12,651 bases of DNA from Candidatus Fermentibacterales bacterium. Lineage in GTDB: Bacteria; Fermentibacterota; Fermentibacteria; Fermentibacterales; JAFGKQ01. The position numbers were made by a program, and so were the translations under genes. The notes under the pieces were generated by a model. It had not been told where the DNA came from and did not search any database. It saw only the letters and a list, made by a program, of their open reading frames with translations. Where the stretch lies: positions 1 to 12,651 of the forward strand of contig JAFGKQ010000249.1 of assembly GCA_016928495.1 (NCBI GenBank), read 5' to 3'. Below, in pieces: positions 1-6,761 of this stretch (position 1 is its first letter; the number at the start of each line of letters is the position of its first letter).

Positions 1-2
1 AC

Positions 3-1487
3 CTGTCCGGGAGACAGGAGGTGGCGATCCAGGCCGCCCATCACTACTGCAGGAGCCTCTCGAGGGACAAGGCCAGGGTCTACTCCCTCGTGGCCGCGCG
101 GCTCGCCCAGAGGCGCAACGCCAACAGGCAGGCGATCTCGTGGCTCGAGAGGTTCCTCGAGCTGGCGGACGACCAGGGGCGGAGCAACGTCTCCAGGGAG
201 GACCTCTACTATGCCTTCGACCAGCTCGGTGAGCTCTATTCGCTGACCGGTGAGGGAGCGTCCGCGGAGTCCCACCTGAGAAGGGCCCTGGAGCTGGCCG
301 AGACCGGGGAGGAGAAGGCGCGGACCCTGGGGAGGATAGGCAACCACTACTACCTCCAGAGCGCCTACGAGCAGGCCAGGAAGGCACAGGAACAGGCTCT
401 GGAGATAGCCACCGACCCGCTTCAGAAGGCCGAGATTCTCTGCAGCCTGGTCTTCCTGGACTTCATCGAGGGCCGAACCACAGAGGGCCTGGCACTGCTG
501 GAGAACGTAGCCAGACTTGCGGAGAGCGCTGGCGAGGGCTGCGACGAGGCCAGGAAGAACGGAGTGATGGCCACCTACTACCTGCGAATGGGGGACTTCA
601 CCCACAGGGCCGATCCGGGAGCCAATGCTCTGGAGTATTTCGACCGGGCGCTCGAGCTGTTCCGGCAACACGGAGACATCAGCCGGGAGGCGACCGTGCT
701 CAACAACATGTGCGAGACGCTCGCGGTCTCGGGGGAGCACGAGAGGGCGGTCGAGAACCTGCGCAAGGCCGAGGATATCTGGTCTCGCCTCGGCGACGCT
801 CTGGGACTGGCGATCGTCTACCACAACCTGGCCGAGCAGTACACGCACATGAGCCAGATGAACCTGGCCAGGGAGTACTTCCACAGGTACCTCGAAACCA
901 GCAGGGAGATAGACAACAGGCTCGGAGAGGGCTACGGCAAGCTCGGCCTGGGCAAGCTGCTCGAGCAGGAGGGCGATCTGGCCTCGGCGGAGTCGCACTA
1001 CGGCGAGGCGATGAAGGTGTTCGAGGAGCTCGGCGGCAGGGACATGCTGCTCGATGCCGTCGTCAGCAGGGGAGAGATGCTGGCTCTGCTCGGAAGGCTG
1101 GACGAGGCCCGGGAGATGGTCGGACGGCTCGAAGCTGCCAGGAACGAGGATTTCGGGATCGCCCAGGAGAGCGGTCTGCTCTACCTGAAGGGGCTGCTGC
1201 TGCACCTCTCCGGGTCCGGCGCGGAGCGGGAGGCCGTGGACTGCTTCTCCGCGGCGATGCGGGAGGGCGCGGCTCTGCCCTTCTACACGGAGACCAAGAG
1301 GAGATTTCTGTTCTCGCAGCTCCTGGAGGCCGTGGGCGACAGGCAGGCCGCCGAGGAGCAGTTGCGACTGGCCCGCGTCCGCCTGGAGAAGGCGCTATCC
1401 GTGATAAGCGACCCGGCGGTGAGAAGCGGGATGAAGGAGAAGCACTTCGTGGCGCTGCTGGTCGAGAGGTCCGCCCCGGGAGGCTGA
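3..1487 (+). CDS. TPR-repeat protein, C-terminal part (5' truncated by window edge)
   Basis: The reading frame is open to the left edge, so the gene starts upstream; the GTG at 21 is not a convincing start because the frame continues before it without a stop. The 494 visible residues are almost entirely helical TPR-like repeats. They show recurring A/G/Y spacing and units such as AESHLRRALELAE, ALEYFDRALELFRQ, AVENLRKAEDIWSRLGD and AREYFHRYLETSREI, giving roughly nine or ten repeats. No catalytic motif, signal peptide or membrane segment is visible in this part. TPR arrays of this length often form the C-terminal sensor or scaffold of large multidomain regulators, such as Ser/Thr kinase or AAA/NB-ARC ATPase fusions, but the domain that would show this lies outside the window. 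It is the only plus-strand gene and converges on the lipoprotein gene. Identity as a TPR protein is confident; function is unknown. Confidence 0.85.
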   Translation: MSGRQEVAIQAAHHYCRSLSRDKARVYSLVAARLAQRRNANRQAISWLERFLELADDQGRSNVSREDLYYAFDQLGELYSLTGEGASAESHLRRALELAETGEEKARTLGRIGNHYYLQSAYEQARKAQEQALEIATDPLQKAEILCSLVFLDFIEGRTTEGLALLENVARLAESAGEGCDEARKNGVMATYYLRMGDFTHRADPGANALEYFDRALELFRQHGDISREATVLNNMCETLAVSGEHERAVENLRKAEDIWSRLGDALGLAIVYHNLAEQYTHMSQMNLAREYFHRYLETSREIDNRLGEGYGKLGLGKLLEQEGDLASAESHYGEAMKVFEELGGRDMLLDAVVSRGEMLALLGRLDEAREMVGRLEAARNEDFGIAQESGLLYLKGLLLHLSGSGAEREAVDCFSAAMREGAALPFYTETKRRFLFSQLLEAVGDRQAAEEQLRLARVRLEKALSVISDPAVRSGMKEKHFVALLVERSAPGG

Positions 1488-1513
1488 TGGCACAGCCCGG
1501 TCGCTGAAGGAAC

Positions 1514-1551
1514 CGGAAAACAGGAAGCGGGCCCGGGGGCGGGCCCGCTTC
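1514..1551 (-). terminator. GC-rich hairpin between convergent genes, probable terminator
   Basis: A perfect 12-bp inverted repeat has arms at 1524-1535 (gaagcgggcccg) and 1540-1551 (cgggcccgcttc) around a 4-base loop. On the minus strand it lies just after the lipoprotein stop and is followed by CTGTTTTCC, a short imperfect T-run, so it fits a rho-independent terminator for that gene. On the plus strand no T-run follows, but the very stable stem could still slow or end transcription from the TPR gene. Confidence 0.7.
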
Positions 1552-1576
1552 AGGTCATCACGTGATCGCTCGAAGG

Positions 1577-1957
1577 CTAGAACATCCCGCCTTCGGTCAC
1601 GACCCACTTGCCGTCCTCGAGCATCAGCTCGATCTCTTCTTCCTGCTTCTGGCCCATGAAGTCGATCTCGACCGTAACGACGGCCGTCTCACCCTCGACC
1701 TCGGAACCAAGGATGTTGAACTCGACGGCGGAGAACATCGAGAGCATGCCCTCGGTCATCTCCTTGTCCTCGTCCGACATGTTCGCGAGTTCCTCGCGTG
1801 CCTCGGCCGGCATGTACTGAGCCATCGCGTCGAGGTCGCCGCTCTTCATGGCATCGAACATGCCCTTGACGGCTGCCTCGGGGTCGCTGGCTCCACCGCC
1901 CCCACCGCACGCAGTGAACAGGGCAATAATGGCAAACCCTGCAACTATCTTACGCAT
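1577..1957 (-). CDS. Small lipoprotein, DUF4878/NTF2-like
   Basis: A 126-residue predicted lipoprotein. The ATG at 1957 is chosen over an upstream in-frame start because GGGAGG lies 6-7 bases before it and it gives a clean signal peptide: MRK, a hydrophobic stretch, then a lipobox-like LFTAC with the acceptor Cys at residue 17, followed by a flexible run of five glycines. Phe at -3 of the lipobox is slightly unusual. The mature part starts with a helix (DPEAAVKGMFDAMKSGDLDAM) and ends in alternating strands (VVTVEIDF, EIELMLEDGKWVV), the usual layout of DUF4878 and related NTF2-like lipoproteins. It is acidic and methionine-rich. Biochemical role is unknown; it is expected to be membrane-anchored on the periplasmic side. 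It has its own promoter (2000-2028) and a hairpin after the stop, so it appears to be a single-gene unit. Confidence 0.85.
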   Translation of the reverse strand: MRKIVAGFAIIALFTACGGGGGASDPEAAVKGMFDAMKSGDLDAMAQYMPAEAREELANMSDEDKEMTEGMLSMFSAVEFNILGSEVEGETAVVTVEIDFMGQKQEEEIELMLEDGKWVVTEGGMF

Positions 1958-1999
1958 CAACAACCTCCCAGCTTGGTTCCGGTTCGAGAGCAACAGGGG

Positions 2000-2028
2000 A
2001 TTATCCCTTAAACGACGCTCGATGTCAA
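2000..2028 (-). promoter_or_regulatory. Near-consensus sigma-70-type promoter for the lipoprotein gene
   Basis: Reading the minus strand, TTGACA (2028-2023) is followed after exactly 17 bases by GATAAT (2005-2000): a perfect -35 and a 5/6 -10 at the optimal spacing. Transcription would begin near 1993, leaving a leader of about 35 bases before the ATG at 1957 and its GGGAGG site. The -10 lies inside an 11-bp inverted repeat, GGGAT-A-ATCCC (1997-2007). Confidence 0.8.
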
Positions 2029-2066
2029 CATCGGGGCGCGCTTCTGCGCAGCGTCATGGATGACCG

Positions 2067-2558
2067 TCAGAACCAGCGGCTCATGAGGCTCGTGCCCGTG
2101 AGCTTCCAGGTCCCGTCCTCCCAGACGAGCTCGAAGCTCGCGGTAAGGCCTCGGCTCCAGGAGAGGGTGACCGAGGCTCTCCGGCCCTGCATGCTTATGA
2201 CCTCGCGCTCCACTTCAGCGGTCGCCGACGGATCGAGGACCGGCCGGGACTCCAGCACCACCCCGATGAGATCGGGCACCTCCCAGGTGGATATCTCCCA
2301 AGGCTCCGCATCCAGACCGTAGCGCTCCAGGAGCTCCCTGGCGAGGACTCCGTCCTCTGAGGCAACCGTTCTCAGGAGCACCAGAGTAGAATCGAAGAGA
2401 GCCAGCAGATCCTCGCAGAGCAAGTCGGCAACTGCCTGGCCGTCAGCCCGGCGGGTTGCGTCCAGGAAGTCCAGCACCGAGTCCACGGGCCCCGAGGCGG
2501 CGCTGCCCGGAGCGAGAAGCAGGAAAGCCGCTCCCGATATCAGGCCAGTCCGCACCAT
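2067..2558 (-). CDS. Small secreted protein, possibly NTF2-like
   Basis: A 163-residue protein with an N-terminal signal peptide (MVRTG, then a hydrophobic GAAFLLLAPGSAA run) and a likely signal peptidase I site near residues 20-23. Two ATG codons compete: 2564 is only 2 bases from GGAGG (2571-2567) while 2558 is 8 bases away, so 2558 is preferred. The mature part begins with a helical segment (VDSVLDFLDATRRADGQAVADLL) and ends in strands (FELVWEDGTWKLTGTSL). That layout resembles the neighbouring DUF4878-like lipoprotein, so an NTF2-like fold is plausible but not proven. The start overlaps the 3' end of the PHP gene by about 19 bases, indicating translational coupling and making this the last gene of the long operon. 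No lipobox Cys is seen. Function unknown. Confidence 0.75.
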   Translation of the reverse strand: MVRTGLISGAAFLLLAPGSAASGPVDSVLDFLDATRRADGQAVADLLCEDLLALFDSTLVLLRTVASEDGVLARELLERYGLDAEPWEISTWEVPDLIGVVLESRPVLDPSATAEVEREVISMQGRRASVTLSWSRGLTASFELVWEDGTWKLTGTSLMSRWF

Positions 2559-3544
2559 ATCCATAGCCTCCCGTCTCTCCAGAGCTCTACCGCGACCCCG
2601 CCGCAGCGTTCCTGACCGGGAAGCGCGACAAGGTGACCGCCTGCCGGCAGGCTGCCCATCCGTTTGCGGCCCTGTGGGGTATCGAGAACACAATCATCGG
2701 CGTCCAGAGGCAGGCAAAGCTCCAGGGAGCCACACTCTCCGCCATCGGAGCGCCTGAATGCCCGGAAGCCTCTAGCATCGCCCGCAAGCCGGTTGCTGAC
2801 GAAGGTGAGCCCCTCCGGGCCCAGCATGGCTTCCAGCAGGGCCTGTTCCGCCTTGCGGCCCTGCAGACCGCGAATGGAGGGATCGAGCAGGACATGGGTC
2901 CTTATCCTGTCGAAGAGCATCGGATAGGGGAAGACCCTCAGCCCGAACCCAGGACGGAAGCAGTGGGCATCTACGCCGCCGATCCCGGCACACCGACATC
3001 GGCGCCAGAACCCTACCGTTTCACCGTCCGGGGCGACTACCGACCGGTCCGGGCTCCTCAGGGAGCGGACAAGACGAAGAGGGGACAGCCCGTCCTTCCA
3101 CTGCGACATATAGTTCCAGATCTCGACCCCGTCGAGCAGCCCCGGACGGGGCTCCTCGGTCCAGGGAAGTGCTCTGGTGGAATCGGTGCGGAACGGCAGC
3201 CTCGAGCCCTTCTCCCTGGGATGGGCGGCAATAGAGAGCCCGCCGCGCGCCCTCACCCACAACGGGTAGTCCGCCGGCGCCAGGCCGTCAGGGGGCAGCT
3301 CATCGATGCCGTAGACCAGCAGGTGGTTGAGCCCGCCGCTATCATCGTTGAGCTCGGCGCCCGTGAGCGCCAGGAGACCGCCGTGCCACCCAGCGCCGAT
3401 CTCGTCCCTGGCCGCAAGGCTCATGTGGTCGTTGATGCCCAGGAAGTCCAGCCCGGCTGCAGAGGCAAGGCCTATGACCTCCGACGGGGCCGCGGTTCCG
3501 TCCGAATGCGTGGTATGAACGTGGAGGCACCCGACCAGCTCCAT
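2540..3544 (-). CDS. PHP-domain metallohydrolase (CehA/McbA or phosphoesterase-like)
   Basis: A 334-residue protein with the PHP metal-site pattern: HVH at residues 8-10 followed by HSDG, NDH at 38-40, an acidic GAELN at 62-66 (Glu64), AHP at 107-109 (His108) and VDAH at 191-194 (Asp192, His194). These match the ligands expected for a two- or three-metal phosphoesterase site. The segment after about residue 200 is not a recognised domain; its last 70 residues look strand-rich and may be an add-on domain. There is no signal peptide, so it is probably cytoplasmic. Relatives in this superfamily hydrolyse phosphodiesters or phosphomonoesters such as 3',5'-nucleotides; the substrate here is not evident. 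ATG 3544 has GGAGG 8 bases upstream. It begins 32 bases after the etfA stop and overlaps the next gene, so it belongs to the operon. Family confident, substrate unknown. Confidence 0.85.
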   Translation of the reverse strand: MELVGCLHVHTTHSDGTAAPSEVIGLASAAGLDFLGINDHMSLAARDEIGAGWHGGLLALTGAELNDDSGGLNHLLVYGIDELPPDGLAPADYPLWVRARGGLSIAAHPREKGSRLPFRTDSTRALPWTEEPRPGLLDGVEIWNYMSQWKDGLSPLRLVRSLRSPDRSVVAPDGETVGFWRRCRCAGIGGVDAHCFRPGFGLRVFPYPMLFDRIRTHVLLDPSIRGLQGRKAEQALLEAMLGPEGLTFVSNRLAGDARGFRAFRRSDGGECGSLELCLPLDADDCVLDTPQGRKRMGSLPAGGHLVALPGQERCGGVAVELWRDGRLWIWCGLA

Positions 3545-3576
3545 CCTCGAGCCCTCCGCGCTCGGGAGGTCGGGAA

Positions 3577-4794
3577 TCAGCTCCCCGCCTCTCCCCTTCT
3601 TCGCCGGAGCTCCCTCGCCAGAGCCGGGAGGATCTCGAACAGGTCCCCGACGAATCCCTCCGTGCACACCTGGAATATGGGCGCCCGGGGATCCCTGTTT
3701 ATGGCGTATATCCTGTCGGATGACTGCATGCCGACAAGGTGCTGGACCGCTCCGGAAATGCCGCAGGCCACGTAGGTCCTGGGCTGGACCGTCTTGCCCG
3801 TCTGCCCGACCTGGTGCGGGTAGGGCACCCACCCCGCATCGACGGCCGCTCTGCTCGCGCCGACGGAGCCATCGAGCAGGTCCGCCAGCTCCTGGAGCAT
3901 CGGGAAGCTCTCGGGCGACTTCATGCCCCTGCCTCCGGACACGATCGTCTCGGATTCGGTGATGTCGATCGCGCCCTCTTCGAGAGGCGTGAAGTCCAGC
4001 AGCTCGACCCTGGAGACCGGATCGCCCGGCTCGAGCTCCAGCTTCTCGACCCTGCCCTCCCTGCCGGGCTCCGGTTCCAGTGCCTTCATCACCCTCGGCC
4101 GGACGGTCGCCATCTGGGGCCTGGTCCGCTCGCAGAGGATGGTCGCCATGATGTTGCCACCGAAGGCCGGCCTGGTCTGGAGCAGGAGGCCGCTCTCCCC
4201 GTCGATCTCGAGAGCGGTGCAGTCCGCCGTGAGGCCGGTGTCGATCCTCGCCGCCACACGCGGCATGAGGTCCCTTCCCGTGGTGGTGGCCGCCGCGAGC
4301 ACGACCGCCGGCTTCGTCGTCAGTATGACCTTCTCGAGCAGGCGAGCGCACGGCTCGGTCAGGTAGTGGGAGAAGCAGGGGTGCTCCGCAAGAAGGACCA
4401 CGTCCGCCCCGCCGGCTATGAGCCTGGATGGCCACTCCCCCGGCTGCGCCGTCATGAGGAGAACAGAGACGACGGACCCGTCAGCTTCCGAGAGCCTCCG
4501 GGCGGCGCCCAGCAGCTCCAGCGTGCTGTGATCCACCACTCCCTCACGCTGCTCGCCGACCACCAGTATTCCACGATAGCTGCCGCTGTCGGGAGTGCCC
4601 TGTCCGGAACCCTTCCTGATGATGATCGCCTCGAAGGGGCACGATTCCTCGCATGCGCCGCACAGGTTGCAGCGATCAGGATCGATGATCGCCAGGCCGG
4701 ACGAGCTGCTGACGGAGATGGCTCCGAAGGGGCATGCTGGAACGCAGGCGCCGCATCCCGTGCAGGTCTCTTCCCTGATCTCTATCCGCGCCAT
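3577..4794 (-). CDS. etfA: Electron transfer flavoprotein alpha subunit with N-terminal 2x[4Fe-4S] ferredoxin domain
   Basis: A 405-residue EtfA, longer than the usual 310-340 because of an N-terminal bacterial-ferredoxin domain. Cysteines 11, 14, 17, 21 and 42, 45, 48, 52 form two complete CxxCxxCxxxCP motifs. The ETF-alpha body follows from about residue 73, and the C-terminal FAD-binding domain is intact: VSGGRG (285-290), GASRAAVDAGW (312-322), VGQTGK (329-334), GISGAVQH (345-352) and AINRDPRAPIFQV. With EtfB it forms the soluble FAD heterodimer that exchanges electrons with acyl-CoA dehydrogenase. The extra clusters suggest exchange with ferredoxin or a membrane Fe-S oxidoreductase, as in CarE-type subunits. 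The ATG shares its A with the etfB stop (TGATG), so the two subunits are translationally coupled. Identity is very firm; partner and direction of electron flow are inference. Confidence 0.96.
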   Translation of the reverse strand: MARIEIREETCTGCGACVPACPFGAISVSSSSGLAIIDPDRCNLCGACEESCPFEAIIIRKGSGQGTPDSGSYRGILVVGEQREGVVDHSTLELLGAARRLSEADGSVVSVLLMTAQPGEWPSRLIAGGADVVLLAEHPCFSHYLTEPCARLLEKVILTTKPAVVLAAATTTGRDLMPRVAARIDTGLTADCTALEIDGESGLLLQTRPAFGGNIMATILCERTRPQMATVRPRVMKALEPEPGREGRVEKLELEPGDPVSRVELLDFTPLEEGAIDITESETIVSGGRGMKSPESFPMLQELADLLDGSVGASRAAVDAGWVPYPHQVGQTGKTVQPRTYVACGISGAVQHLVGMQSSDRIYAINRDPRAPIFQVCTEGFVGDLFEILPALARELRRRRGEAGS

Positions 4795-5582
4795 CAGGAG
4801 GGCTCCCGCTCTCCGAGCAGACGATCCGCAAGCAGTCGCGCCAGCTCCTCGGGTTCGCCCTCGTGGATCTCTCCACCGCCACGCATCTCGGGCGTCCTGA
4901 TCCTCACCACCCGTGTTGGCGAGCCTTCCAGACCCACCTCGCCCTCCTCGAGCCCCAGCTCCTCGAGGCCCCAGACGGGGATCTCCATCTTCCTGGCCTT
5001 CATCTTGCCGCGTATGGAGGGCATCCGCGGGACGTTGGCATCCTTGAGGATCGTGAGAAGGGCCGGAAGCGGACAGCGCAGGACCTCGCATCCCCCCTCG
5101 ACGTATCTCTCGACGGTTACGTGATCCCCGGCGACCTCACTCACGCGGCCCACGAAAGTGAGCTGTGGCCAGTCCAGCGCGGCGGCTATCCCCGGCCCGG
5201 TCTGAGCAGTGTCACCGTCTATCGCCTGCTTGCCCGTCAGGACCATGGCGACGTCGCCGAGCTTCTCTACGGCACTGGCTATGGTGTGCGCCGTGGCCCA
5301 GGTGTCCGCGCCGGCGAAAGCCCTGTCCGAGAGCAGCAGAGCCTCGTCGGCCCCGATCGAGACCGCTTCCCTGAGCATCTCCATGGCCTGCGGGGGCCCC
5401 ATGGTGAGAGCGATCACTGGCCACCCCAGGGCGTCGCGCCACCTCAGGCCCTCCTCGAGAGCGTAGGCGTCGAAAGGATTCATGATGGCGGGGACCCCTT
5501 CCCTGACGAGGGTCCCTCTCTCTTCGTCTATCCTGACGTCGGTGGTGTCAGGAACCTGCTTCATCGCGACCACGATGCGCAC
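4794..5582 (-). CDS. etfB: Electron transfer flavoprotein beta subunit
   Basis: A 262-residue EtfB of normal length, starting with GTG. It carries the N-terminal MRIVVAMKQVPDT, the MNPFDAYALEEGLR segment (34-46) and the nucleotide-binding signature TGKQAIDGDTAQTGP (116-130). Human-type ETF, which binds AMP here, has a different DDDCNQTG sequence; the DGDTAQ-GP form is the one I associate with ETFs that bind a second FAD, including bifurcating ones. This is recalled from family knowledge, not computed. The C-terminal LPALLTILKDANVPRMPSI segment, including the recognition-loop region, is present. The start lies 10 bases after the stop of the dehydrogenase gene, and the stop overlaps the etfA start by one base. 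The order acd-etfB-etfA makes the dehydrogenase the obvious redox partner. Confidence 0.96.
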   Translation of the reverse strand: MRIVVAMKQVPDTTDVRIDEERGTLVREGVPAIMNPFDAYALEEGLRWRDALGWPVIALTMGPPQAMEMLREAVSIGADEALLLSDRAFAGADTWATAHTIASAVEKLGDVAMVLTGKQAIDGDTAQTGPGIAAALDWPQLTFVGRVSEVAGDHVTVERYVEGGCEVLRCPLPALLTILKDANVPRMPSIRGKMKARKMEIPVWGLEELGLEEGEVGLEGSPTRVVRIRTPEMRGGGEIHEGEPEELARLLADRLLGEREPS

Positions 5583-5592
5583 GGCGGGCAGG

Positions 5593-6759
5593 CTACCTTC
5601 CCCGGGCAGCGGTTTCCCGGATGAGGGCGGTCGCTATCACGCTTCTCTGGATCTGGTTGGTTCCCTCGTAGATCTGAGTGATCTTGGCATCCCGCATCAT
5701 CTTCTCGACGGGGTACTCGCGCATGTAGCCGTAGCCGCCCAGGATCTGCACCGCATCCGTGGTCACCCTCATTGCCACGTCGCTGGCGAAGACCTTCGCC
5801 ATGGCGGACTCCTTCTCGAACCTGCGGGCCCCGGCATCGATCATCCTGGCCGCCGAGTAGGCAAGGGCGCGCGCTGCCTCTACCTGGGTAGCCATGTCGG
5901 CGAGCATGAACTGAATTCCCTGGAACGAGTCTATCCTCTGACCGAACTGCTTCCTCTGTGAAGCGTAGCGCAACGCCTCGTCCAGCGCTCCCTGCGCGAT
6001 GCCGACTGCCTGCGCAGCCACCCCCGGCCTGGAGTGGTCCAGCGTCTTCATCGCGATTATGAAGCCCATGCCCTCCTTGCCGATCAGGTTCTCCGCGGGG
6101 ACCCTGCAATCCTCGAAGACGAGCTCCCTGGTCGCGGAGGCCCGGATGCCCATCTTGTCTTCCTTCTTGCCGTAGCTGAAGCCGGGGGTGCCGTCCTCCA
6201 CGATGAAGGCGCTCGCGCCCCTGGTGCCCCGGGACGGATCCGTCACGGCGATCACGGTGTAGATCCCGGCCTCGCCACCGTTGGTGATCCACTGCTTGGT
6301 CCCGTTGAGGACGTAGCTGCCGTCCTTCTCGTCCCGGATCGCCATGGTCTTGATGGCTCCGGCGTCGCTTCCGGCGTCCGGCTCGGTCAGCCCGAACGCG
6401 GCCAGTTTCTCCCCACTGGCGAGAAGGGGGAGATACCTCTTCTTCTGCTCCTCGTTGCCGGAGAGGAGTATAGGCATCGCTCCCAGGGCATTGGCCGCGT
6501 AGCAGACGGCAACCCCTCCACAGACCTTGCTGATCTCCTCCGTGGCTACGCACAGCGCAAGGACCCCGAGCCCGAGCCCGTCATGCTCTTCCGGAATGTA
6601 GATCCTGAACAGGTCGCTCTCGGCGAAGACCCTCATGATCTCGGTCGGGAACCTGTTCTCCCTGTCGAGATCTTCCCGCGCCGGCCTCACCACCTCGTCG
6701 GCGATCTGCGCGCAGAGGTCCCTGATCTCGCGAAGCTCCTCCGAAAGGTAGTAGTCCAA
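5593..6759 (-). CDS. Acyl-CoA dehydrogenase
   Basis: A 388-residue flavoprotein of normal length for the short/medium-chain family. Seen are the FAD/substrate segment FGLTEPDAGSDAGAIKT, the QWITNGG motif, RKQFGQRIDSFQ, QILGGYGYMREYPVEKMMRD, and the catalytic base Glu365 in IYEGTNQIQR near the C-terminus. The TTG at 6759 is chosen as start because GGAGG (6771-6767) lies 7 bases upstream and the protein then begins DYYLSEELREI, as relatives do; an in-frame upstream TTG at 6795 lacks a good site and would lie inside rnc. The enzyme converts acyl-CoA and 2-enoyl-CoA, passing electrons to or from the ETF encoded next. Chain length cannot be read off. It starts 2 bases after the rnc stop, tying it to the fatty-acid-synthesis operon. 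Confidence 0.95.
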   Translation of the reverse strand: MDYYLSEELREIRDLCAQIADEVVRPAREDLDRENRFPTEIMRVFAESDLFRIYIPEEHDGLGLGVLALCVATEEISKVCGGVAVCYAANALGAMPILLSGNEEQKKRYLPLLASGEKLAAFGLTEPDAGSDAGAIKTMAIRDEKDGSYVLNGTKQWITNGGEAGIYTVIAVTDPSRGTRGASAFIVEDGTPGFSYGKKEDKMGIRASATRELVFEDCRVPAENLIGKEGMGFIIAMKTLDHSRPGVAAQAVGIAQGALDEALRYASQRKQFGQRIDSFQGIQFMLADMATQVEAARALAYSAARMIDAGARRFEKESAMAKVFASDVAMRVTTDAVQILGGYGYMREYPVEKMMRDAKITQIYEGTNQIQRSVIATALIRETAARGR

Positions 6760-6761
6760 GT

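Noticed and set aside
2030-2066. GCGC-AGAA-GCGC hairpin after the last operon gene as a terminator
   Set aside because: The stem is only 4 bp and no T-run follows, so readthrough into the lipoprotein gene cannot be excluded but termination is not supported.
3545-4435. Long upstream extension of the PHP frame through etfA
   Set aside because: This part is etfA in another frame and is Arg/Gly-rich. The PHP protein starts at 3544 with a good GGAGG site and the conserved HVH near its N-terminus.
3739-5124. Plus-strand open frame of about 460 codons opposite etfA and etfB
   Set aside because: Antisense to two well-supported ETF genes, with Arg/Pro/Ser-rich composition and no recognisable motif.
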